Below are positions 55,743 through 64,000 of a DNA stretch of 64,000 nt, piece by piece. A model generated the notes under the pieces. That model had not been told where the DNA came from, made no database searches, and worked only from the letters and a program-made list of their open reading frames with translations. This stretch comes from Carposina sasakii. Its lineage: Eukaryota; Arthropoda; Insecta; Lepidoptera; Carposinidae. Numbering within the stretch: position 1 is the stretch's first letter; each line of letters starts with the position of its first letter. The stretch is taken from positions 3,348,001-3,412,000 of the forward strand of contig CP053160.1 in the NCBI GenBank assembly GCA_014607495.2, given 5' to 3'. The translations under genes were made by a program, and so were the position numbers.

Positions 55743-56731
55743 GTGGTCAAGATATAGCCCAATAAATTCAGTTCTGTTGAAGCAGAATCAATTGCAGTAG
55801 AGCCTCCGGGGTTGGCCATTGAAAGGCATAACAAGTATCCCAGATGCATTGTGTCGTTATTTATCATTGTATTTATAGAGCCTAACTTATTAGATATTGA
55901 AATGCATCGGTTAAGCTGTACAATACACCCTTTTTTAGTCTGGATTTTTCTTTTACTTAAACTTGGGTTAGGTATGTATTAGCTTAAGAACAAAACATAC
56001 TCGGTGTTATTATTACAAAAGAGCGGCTAAAGTTAGACTCGTTTTAAATATGACATTTGACAGCAAAATGTATAGAATATCCGTAAAATTTAGGCAATGT
56101 TTCGCTTAAATGATGCTTATATTCTTTTGTAATAACACCGTGACTTCAATAGACCCGGTGTAGTATATGATTGAAGTTACATTGATTGTTTACCTAGAAA
56201 AAAAAACATTTATGATTTACATGTTGCTTAGAAAATATATTTTTCTTTGCTTCTTTACTTCCTGTTTAATACATAGAGATAGATATGCCATCTTTAACAT
56301 GAATCTCTCAAAACCAGTGTTCTCCCGGAAACATAAAATCGATATCTTAAAATTTCACTACCCTACATAACTACCGATGACTGTCTCAAATTGTAAACAA
56401 TAGTTAGTGCCGTATTAACATTCTGCGGTCACTAATGATCGCAATGCCCAAACATACGGACACACAAACAATCATGATCGCTGAGGTAACTATGCCATAA
56501 CATCGCGTCATTGTCAGCCGAAAACTATTGTTATATAAACACACATCTTGTAATCTCGACGTTGCATTGCGTAAATACGTTTTGGTATTCTCAATTAGAT
56601 ATGAAGATCGATAGAACGGAGAACCTTCTATGTAAATAATAAGAACCAAAAATGCACAACCGCTTTCGAAAGTTTCGTAAAATTTGTCCTAATGAAAATA
56701 TATGACTTGTTATAGAGTGTCATATTACATT
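55743..56731. other. AT-rich stretch, nothing recognised
   Basis: Plus open frame 56167-56370 and minus 56404-56649 have no family resemblance. Confidence 0.4.
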
Positions 56732-56857
56732 CTTCTTCAGCCTATTGCAGTCCACTGCTGGACGTAGGCCTCCCCCAGGGCACGCCACAAGGCTACTGCT
56801 ACAGGGGGGTTTTGCCCATAGTCACCACGCTGGGCAGGCGGGTTGGTGACCAATATT
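56732..56857 (-). mobile_element. R element 3' end, 10-bp target duplication
   Basis: 'cagcctattgcagtccactg' to 'gggcaggcgggttggtgacc' is the 3' part of R on the minus strand. The direct repeat 'atattacatt' at 56722-56731 and 56858-56867 defines the insertion. The copy is 5'-truncated to about 126 bp. Confidence 0.75.
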
Positions 56858-56867
56858 ATATTACATT

Positions 56868-57075
56868 ACTCCAATCCAATTCAATGCGAGTGTTTAACCT
56901 AATTATTTTTTCGCCTTTACCAAATACTTCAAATTTAGAAAAAAGGTTGATAAGTTTTTCTTGTCTATAATCATGACAATGCTACGTAAAAACATGCCTA
57001 ATTATCAGTAGGTACTGTGTTTTGTAGAAAAATATTTAAAACTCCTTCAAAAAGCTTACATAGAAACAGCTTTAA
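56868..57075. other. Nothing recognised
   Basis: AT-rich spacer. Confidence 0.4.
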
Positions 57076-57211
57076 TCATACATACATACATAATAATCAC
57101 GCCTCTTTCCCGGAGGGGTAGGCAGAGATCACGGATCTCCATTTGCTACGATCCTGACACACCTCTTTCGCTTCATCTACTTTCATGATATTCTTCATGC
57201 ACGCTCGTCGG
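57076..57211 (-). repeat. (CATA)n-tailed retroelement end, minus strand
   Basis: 'tcatacatacatacataata' followed by 'atcacgcctctttcccggag' and 'gggtaggcagagatcacgga'. It shares the terminal part with T repeats but then diverges ('ctccatttgctacgatcctg', 'tttcatgatattcttcatgc'). Probably a related LINE 3' end. Confidence 0.55.
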
Positions 57212-59174
57212 TTTAGGGTTTAATCATATCAGTTCATAATAAATTATTGAGAGCTAGCACAAAAGCTTACGTTTCAGGCACAATAGCTTTTTCCATAGCT
57301 CGAGAATAGAATGGTAAAGTATCGACTGAATCACATATTGTGCGAAACAAAACAATCAGACAAACATTCGCACAATGCCCATAGAACGGGTGCAAGACGA
57401 GGGTTATCTTCACCTGGAGAGTTACCATGGAGCAGGATAGTTTACATTGTAAAAAGAAAGATGTTTCGCTTTCAGGCCCTGAAACAATTCTCTATTCCTG
57501 TTGTCCCCGTAAGCTGTATTACCTAGTTAGAGATATGCAAGCTTTTAACTTACGTTTGTTACCATCTATTAATAGACGTAATTACTAATTTGCCAAGTTG
57601 ATCAAAAAGAAAGGGGCGCACAATACTGATGCCATGCTTCTTTTGCCAGGATTTTATTCAATAGACATTGAAGACTTCACAAAAAAAATTGTAGTGTAAA
57701 TTTATGAAAATTGGCAACCCTAGATAAGCTTAACCAGCCAGCCTCCTGCGGGCTTCCCAAGGCGTAACCTTACAGAACAATCTTTATTAAAAAGCCTTCA
57801 ATTAAAATACACATTACTTTAGCATATTAGTAAATTAATATTTGTCAGAGACATTTGTAATTAATTATCATACTAGATAAATATCTATATCGATACGCGA
57901 AGTAGAGAAATATATATATATGTACGAGTAGAGCGCCTATGCATCATCATGAACTGCTAGAGACTTTTTCATTAAAAACAAGTATCAAAATGTCATATCA
58001 TAATTATTTACAACTTAATAACTTACATAACAAAACAAACATGCACTTAATAATCGATCTTATAATATCTGATTACAAACAGGCTTAGATTAATGATAGG
58101 TCTTCGCTCCGAAGCGGAGCGAATCTTTATTCTAAGCAAACAGGCTTAGACTTACCTAAATGTACAAAATATGAAATGCATCACCTAATAACTGACTTAC
58201 AAATAAATTAATTTAAACGGTAATAAATATACGAGTTATCCTTTGAACTTGGCTAGCACACAGCCGTGTGCAGATTTACAAGAACTTGTCTCTTTTTTTA
58301 TTATGTAGTTACTTAAATAAATTATGTAGTTACTTAAAGAACACCGATAAATTATGTATAGCTAAGATTGGCTCTCGCAGTAATTAGATCAAGAAGAGTT
58401 ACTTTCGAAACTATCCGTTGACAATTTGTTGATGTCATAAATTAAAGTTTTTTTTATATAATCTCGGATTATGGACTAGATTTTAACTGGTTAACCTTTA
58501 GCTGAGTATTCCATTACGATTCGAAAATAATGTTATGTAAATTTCTACTTGCGTAGTTATAGTTCGTAGGCAGGAATATTATATTTAGAATCAACGTTCA
58601 GCTTTGGAAGATTTTGATGAGGGCCAATAAAATAAAAATAAAATATGAAATAAACTATGGATTCGCATAGTTGAAATTTTATCAGAAAAAAATGATACAC
58701 CGACCGTTTTAATATGACAACGATGTACCCATATGACCACTAGCAAAATAAATAACAAATCAACATAGAAAGTAGTTTACAGATCGAAGGCTTTTTAAAA
58801 AACAAACACAAAACAAGCCGCCTCCTGTAATCTACGCAAACTATCGCAGACGCATGCGCAGGGGTTAACGACCGATTGACATTTGACATACGAATGTCAA
58901 GGTGGATGGTAGTCGGCAAGATATTCCGAGAATTTGTGAGGCGCTTCTATAATAAATGGATGAATAATGTGTATACTGGTTTTTATTTACATACTGTCTT
59001 TTTCTGAAATTCTGTTTATTTTTTATTGTCCTGCATATTAGCATCAAGGCTTGATATAGAGTTTTCTTTATTGATATGTTTTATATGGTTTGATATCGTA
59101 TCTTAAGAGAATTAGTTAGCATCTACTCCTAAAAACAGTATTAAAGTATTTTAGTAAAGTCCGCTTAGGTCATA
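57212..59174. other. AT-rich stretch; one perfect hairpin
   Basis: About 2 kb. At 58103-58123 TTCGCTCCG-AAG-CGGAGCGAA forms a perfect 9-bp stem, with 'acaggcttaga' on both sides (58079-58089, 58140-58150). A 20-bp tandem duplication 'aattatgtagttacttaaa' lies around 58300-58340. No gene supported. Confidence 0.4.
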
Positions 59175-59549
59175 CAGGGTGTTTTTTCGTTGCCACCCTT
59201 AACGAAGGGTACGTACTCTATACCTACATCAAATAAAGTAAGTTTATGCCAAAAAATGCTGGGAAACGATGTAATTTTTTTTATTTTTTTTATTTCTTGA
59301 TCGGGCGAAATTTATAGTGTCCAGTGTTTATGCTAGTTTATTCATAGACAGATATTAATTATTTCTCGTGAAAAATTTTTGCTACATGCGTCAATGTGCA
59401 TGCAGAAAAACGCAGTCTATTTACTCAACTTTGGACCCGAATATTTTGGAAACCAGACACTTCCCAGGTATGTTTCCATGGAAAAAATAATCGTGACGAT
59501 GAGGAGATTCCGTAGTTTTCGGGAACGCTGACGACCAAAAAAAAACCAC
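59175..59549 (-). mobile_element. M3 MITE, copy 3 (minus orientation)
   Basis: Begins CAGGGTGTTTTTTCGTTGCC after TA (59173-59174) and matches 24130-23741 through 'gggtacgtactctata', 'gctgggaaacgatgtaattt' and 'tttggaaaccagacac'. The far end is eroded ('gacgaccaaaaaaaaacca'), so the right edge is approximate. Confidence 0.75.
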
Positions 59550-60410
59550 GATTAAATTAAATATCTACTTAAATTCTAACTATTTATGACAGAAATATAT
59601 ATGGATTATCTGTCACAGTTAGATGTGTTAATTGAAGAATTTTTTCCATTAATACCTAATATGGACTGGACAATGTTCATTATACGAGGTTAGGGATTCG
59701 GCGGGAAGGGTGCAGGTGTAATTTTCTTGTGAAAATCAAAAATTATTTGTAAATGGCTTGCATGTGTCCGTAAAGTGATGTTTTCTTGTAGATAAGTTAT
59801 ATTTGGATTACTTGTGCTGTGAATCTAGTGCGTGTGCATGGTTTTATACGCAGGTAAACCGAGTAAAACTTTAGCCGGATTACGATCTCTTCATGAGGCG
59901 CATGTAAGTTGTTTCTGCAATAATTTTTCATTTTGACTAACTTTACACTTGTTCTTGAGGATTTTCCCGACGTTTCCATTCATCATCATCATTATTATCC
60001 ATCATAAATTCAGAAATCATTTACTAAAGACAATGGCTGTATGGGCTTAGTTCCCCTTCCTTCGGGATAAACTAAACAAAAAAAATATATACGAGGTTAG
60101 GTATATCACCTACATTCAATAGAGGACATTTCATATTCATGCAGTTAAAATTTAACAGCTTACCTTAATATACTTACATATTATTATTGTCATTTATTAT
60201 GACTAATCTACTTATAACCTTTCTTGATCTTGCCAAAGATAAATATTTATTAAAATTGTAAAGGTTGACTCATACCAAACCAAATAATATGAAACAATGA
60301 AGATATCTCCATTTTGAAATCCCACTCACTCGGTAACGCCTGGTACAGATCAGCGAAGAATTTGACTAAAAAATAAAAATATAAGTAATTTATCTCTAAA
60401 AAAATGATAA
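59550..60410. other. AT-rich stretch, nothing recognised
   Basis: CATCATCATC at 59983-59994 may be the tail of a decayed retroelement. No gene supported. Confidence 0.4.
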
Positions 60411-60538
60411 TTGCAGTGGTGAAAGCCCAATGGTTAATATGTGCCTTTTATTCGGTAGGCGTAGGTTCGAGCCCAGTCACTGGCCTGTACCGCTAAATTT
60501 CATTTCATGTATGGATTTTAAATCTAAAATTGTCACGT
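60411..60538 (+). mobile_element. S2 SINE head, plus strand
   Basis: 'gcagtggtgaaagcccaatg' (A-box region), B box 'gtaggttcgagccc', then 'cactggcctgtac' and 'aaaattgtcacg', in S2 order. It stops after the first part of the body and is followed within 7 bp by a minus S3 copy. Confidence 0.65.
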
Positions 60539-60544
60539 AACTAC

Positions 60545-60796
60545 AAAAATAAATAAATATTCACACACTTCACAACACATTGACCTAGTCCCACACTAAG
60601 ATCCCTAAGGTCTTCTGTCATGGGTACTAAGCAACGGTATATATATAAATAAATACGAGTACATATAGAAACATCCATGACTCGGACGGTAACAAACATC
60701 GATATTCATCATATCAATGTTTGCACCTACTGGGATTCGAACCCAGGACCAATGGCGTCGCAGGCAGGGCCACTACCCACTACACCAATCAGTCGT
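60545..60796 (-). mobile_element. S3 tRNA-derived SINE, full length, minus strand
   Basis: On the minus strand 'gacgactgattggtgtagtg' (A box), 'cctgcctgcgacgccattgg', B box in 'cctgggttcgaatcccagta', then 'gcaaacattgatatgatgaa' and 'gatcttagtgtgggactagg' to an AT-rich tail. Colinear with 61907-62157. About 252 bp. Confidence 0.85.
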
Positions 60797-61040
60797 CTAA
60801 TATCCGAGGAGGATGGGTGTCAGGTAGGCAACCGGCTGTAAAATAAACGCCAAACCCTTGGCAATATGGGTTAAGAAACAACCACATTAATGGGATAAGG
60901 ACAGCAAATGTGATATGTGATGATGATAGCTTAAGTAATCTAATATGATCGAATATCGACCGTATTAATAAAGTTATAGCCTAAAGGCGTAAATTAAGAT
61001 ATAAATAGCTCGAACATTAAAACACTTGTTCTGTTTATAA

Positions 61041-61300
61041 TAGGGTGTAACAAAAAGGGTATGTATAGCGAAAAGCTATGTAAATAGCCCACTGTAGAGA
61101 ACCTATCCACAAAATTTGATCCCCTAAATTACATGTTTATTTTTCCCGATAGTATGGAGAATTTTTAAATATCTCAGGAATTTTCATATAATCTTGAAAA
61201 ATAAAAATGTGATATCAAGTCTCAAATTTTGGAAATAGGTTCTCTATAGTGGGCTATTTACATAGCTTTTCGCTTAGCATACCCTTTCTGTTACATCCTG
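61041..61300. mobile_element. M1 MITE, copy 3
   Basis: Palindromic like 34596-34855: 'gtaacaaaaagggtatgtat' pairs with 'gcataccctttctgttac', and 'agcccactgtagagaaccta' with 'taggttctctatagtgggct'. TA follows at 61301-61302. The first two or three bases of the left end are altered ('aatagggtgtaac'). Confidence 0.75.
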
Positions 61301-61863
61301 TATAAAGAAATAGCGACACTGCATGCTACGTTAATTTATTCAAATCTAAATTTATGCGGTCAAGTAAGTATAAGTTTAGTTTCCTTACCTTAGAAGATAT
61401 TTAAACTAACTTTACCAAATTCATTTCAAATAAAATTTATTGAATAACCAAGTCAACCGTTGTGAACCAGACATAATGTCAAATCGCACGTGGGTGGCGT
61501 CGTGGTTGTAGTCTGACATTTGAACCGTGGTGCAGTATGACGTCAGCTGTGAATCACGGACCTTATAGTGCTAGTGGAATCGATAGCCAAGGACTTTTAT
61601 TCCACATTATATCGAGAATTGAAATACAGTCTGTTGTGCAAGACGATAAAAAAGAATTTTCAAAAGTCAATTTAGTCTTAAAAACTCACCTAATTGTTAA
61701 GGCTGTATGTTTTCCAAATAAAATGAAAAAACAACGTTCATGAAAGTGCAAAACATAAATAGGACTCAACTGTGTACCCAAGAATGGTATAGCCAGATCT
61801 GAAATCCTACATTTAGCATAGAGCAGTCAGATGTTTAGTGCTAAAGTGCTAAAGTATAAAATA
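61301..61863. other. Nothing recognised
   Basis: The plus open frame 61537-61743 (68 codons) is not recognisable; 'tatgacgtcagctg' at its start contains a CRE-like TGACGTCA, which alone is no evidence of a promoter. Confidence 0.35.
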
Positions 61864-62485
61864 CATAGAGGAATAAGATGTAGAGTCTATATTGTAGACA
61901 TAAGATGACGACCGATTGGCCTAGTAGGTAGTGACCCTGCCTGCGACGCCATAGGTCCTGGGTTCGAATCCCGGTAGGTGCAAACATTGATATGATGAAT
62001 ATCGATGTTTGTTTCCATACTTCGATTTTGATGGATGTTTCTATACTTATCTAAGTATTTATATACCGTTGCTTAGTATTCCCACGACACAAGACCTTAG
62101 GGATCTTAATGTGGGACTAGGTTGATGTGTTGTGTAGTGTGTAAATATTTAAAAAAAACATAGAGTGCTAATGTCATACTAATAGTTTCGATGCACCATT
62201 ACACCATTATCATTACAGGCATTACTATACGTTACAATACTCGTATATTAGTAATGTAGTACATTAAACTAACTAACTAACACTAATAGCAATACTAAAT
62301 CCGAAATCAAAAACTAGTCAAGTTTCGAACAACCGTGGATCCTCATTAGTGAAACCACTAATTATTATGAAACTCTAAAACCCAAGCACCGAAAAGTCTA
62401 ATCAAAGAATATACTACTCTCTAAAGTCTAATGGTGCATCGAAACAGTATGACATTAGCACTCTATGACATCTTATTCCTCTATG
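61864..62485. mobile_element. TIR element with one arm split by a SINE
   Basis: The outer end CATAGAGGAATAAGATG (61864-61880) is mirrored by CATCTTATTCCTCTATG (62469-62485). The inner arm 'catagagtgctaatgtcata' at 62159 onward is mirrored by 'tatgacattagcactctatg' ending 62467, continuing through 'gtttcgatgcaccatta'. On the right the outer and inner parts are contiguous; on the left they are separated by 61881-62158, which contains the S3 SINE. TA lies near both edges. Superfamily unknown. Confidence 0.65.
61907..62157 (+). mobile_element. S3 tRNA-derived SINE nested in a MITE
   Basis: 'gaccgattggcctagtaggt' (A box), 'cctgcctgcgacgccatagg', B box in 'cctgggttcgaatcccggta', body 'gcaaacattgatatgatgaa', then 'gaccttagggatcttaatgt' and an A-rich 3' end (aaaaaaaa at 62150-62157). 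The most complete S3 copy in the window. Confidence 0.85.
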
Positions 62486-63099
62486 GTAAAATAGAAAGCA
62501 TTTAAAAGGTTTTACTTTGGTTCATACTTGTCTAACTAGCTCTACTTAGATTTGGGAACTAAACATTCCAGCACAAATTTGTTATCAATCTAATCAAAGA
62601 AGCAATAACGTATTTTTATAAAACTTCAAACTTTGCAATGACTTAACTTAGATTGTACGTCTAAAATATGCTTCGTCTGTAATTCTACGACACATTGAGA
62701 ATGTCGGCTAACAGTTTAGACTTGTTCCTAATAGTCACTGATATTGGTACCGACCTGGCAATGCGTGGGCGCAGGTCAGACGTCTAACCAACTTTGTGAA
62801 GAATAGGCATCTACCACCAAAGGGGTTTACTGCACAAATCATGTCGTTTGCAAGTGGTATAAAGTTGAAACTGCGATGTAAATGCCATATAAAGTATATT
62901 GTATGTTACTGAAACCTTTCAACTTGAATGATTTAATGCAAGTTTTAATGTTGGCGACGTGACAGTAACATTAATAAACTTTACAAGTAACTTTATGTAA
63001 TTTAACGTTTAGGAAATATTATGGACTACCTACATCCTGCAATTGTTGAACCAAAATACTTCTAATAATAATGTATTCTCGAGTTATGTACATCTACTG
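62486..63099. other. Nothing recognised
   Basis: AT-rich spacer with no supported feature. Confidence 0.4.
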
Positions 63100-63253
63100 C
63101 AGTGGTTCCCAAAGGAGTCCACAGGAGATTCGATAAGGATCTACGTTGGCGTGACAAAATGGGGCTTCACAATTAATTTGTATGTGGTGTGGGCCTGTAG
63201 GGGGTCCACGAGGTCCAAAGGGGTCTATGAGAAAAAAAGTTTGGGAATCCCTG
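63100..63253. mobile_element. hAT-type MITE, 154 bp
   Basis: Ends CAGTGGTTCCCAAA and TTTGGGAATCCCTG are inverted with two differences. The flanks 'atctactg' (63092-63099) and 'atctacag' (63254-63261) match at 7 of 8 bases. CAG..TTCCCAAA ends with 8-bp duplications are typical of hAT (Charlie-like) elements. The interior is non-coding; the open frame across it is accidental. Confidence 0.75.
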
Positions 63254-63261
63254 ATCTACAG

Positions 63262-64000
63262 GCTAATAAATAGAGTATATTTATTTAATTATTAGTCAAG
63301 CCTCTAGCGTTGTTCAATATTTATTAGTAGTATTTTCTAAATGACAATAATTCAGCGTACAGCCCAGTAGCTGGAGGGCGTAGGGCCGCATAAATTGTAG
63401 ATAACTGTAAATTTACCTTATATCATTTCTGGTATAAAACTAGATTGGACCTCCTTGGAAATAATGTATTTTTCCGACATTTTCTTTGTGTACAAGCAAA
63501 ATGTTTTCAAAATTTAAAAATTCTTACGAATATTGTTACATAAAACCTGAGTGTGGTGTGTAGGTCCTTAAAATACCTAACTAATATACTTCTGCGAACA
63601 CTAAGCACTATAAATTAAAAAAATCAGTAAGTTGGTACTACGGCAAAAGTCACATAAAACTCCATAAACCAACTACTGAACGATTCAAGCATATCTTTTA
63701 AGGTAACTTTATATGAGCAAGATTGCTTTATTAATAGAAGTCATAAAGATATGATAGGCCTAATAATACATATCATTCATTCATTTTGTATGGAATACTT
63801 GCAAAGGTATAATAGTCGGATATCAATGTCTATATATGTCTATATAATAGAGTCTACTAAAATAGTAGTAAACTTTATGTCTAGTAACACAAATGAGCTA
63901 TAATTCGCACCTTATTCCACCGTTTTTATTTTGTACTCTTTCTGAGTTGTATGATTCAAAATTTATTGCCATAATTCACATAGTATTATTGTTGTTTAGC
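63262..64000. other. AT-rich stretch, nothing recognised
   Basis: No supported feature to the end of the window. Confidence 0.45.

Overview
The window looks like a repeat-rich, AT-rich, non-coding stretch (intergenic or a large intron) of a lepidopteran nuclear genome. The call rests on dispersed repeats typical of moths and butterflies: the 'tgcagtccactgctggacgt' element, retroelement ends tailed with (TATG)n, the 'cccgcgacttcgtccgcg ... agtagcctatg' element and several tRNA-derived SINEs. There is no bacterial-type gene organisation. I found no complete host gene, no tRNA or rRNA gene and no CRISPR. Family labels below (S1-S3 SINEs, R, T, U, H repeats, M1-M4 MITEs) are mine.

The only substantial coding sequence lies in one DNA transposon at 27256-30391. 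It is a pogo/Tigger-like (IS630-Tc1-mariner) element with 24-bp terminal inverted repeats, a TA target duplication, a 5'-UTR intron, a CENP-B/DDD transposase and a C-terminal PHD finger that now sits in another frame after an apparent 1-nt deletion. Immediately upstream (26014-26959) is a deletion derivative of a MULE-type transposon. It keeps about 46-bp terminal inverted repeats and a transposase fragment ending at the 'DGTF' motif. At 32698-33345 is the 5'-truncated C-terminal end of a non-LTR (RTE-like) retrotransposon on the minus strand.

The rest is small insertions, many with exact edges. hAT-type MITEs lie at 9902-10330 (8-bp target duplication) and 63100-63253. A near-palindromic PIF/Harbinger-like MITE lies at 54685-54903 (TTA duplication). 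Four sequence-unrelated MITE families (M1-M4) all end in TA|CAGGGTGT-type termini. SINE and SINE-like copies have target duplications of 8-13 bp at 5068, 10781, 17596, 51115 and 56732. Nested insertions are frequent: a BEL/Pao-like LTR fragment inside M3 (45743-46303), a retroelement tail inside M2 (38193-38279), a tail inside R (6220-6288), a SINE inside a MITE arm (61907-62157), and a 206-bp GC-rich array of hairpins inside repeat U (42432-42637). The hairpin element has a 10-bp target duplication and is the least familiar object here.

Host signal is weak: one candidate first coding exon with a signal-peptide-like N-terminus on the minus strand (12301-12429), and CpG/GC-rich patches at 22640-22990 and 49960-50190 that could be promoters or 5' exons. 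Everything else is AT-rich sequence in which I recognise nothing.
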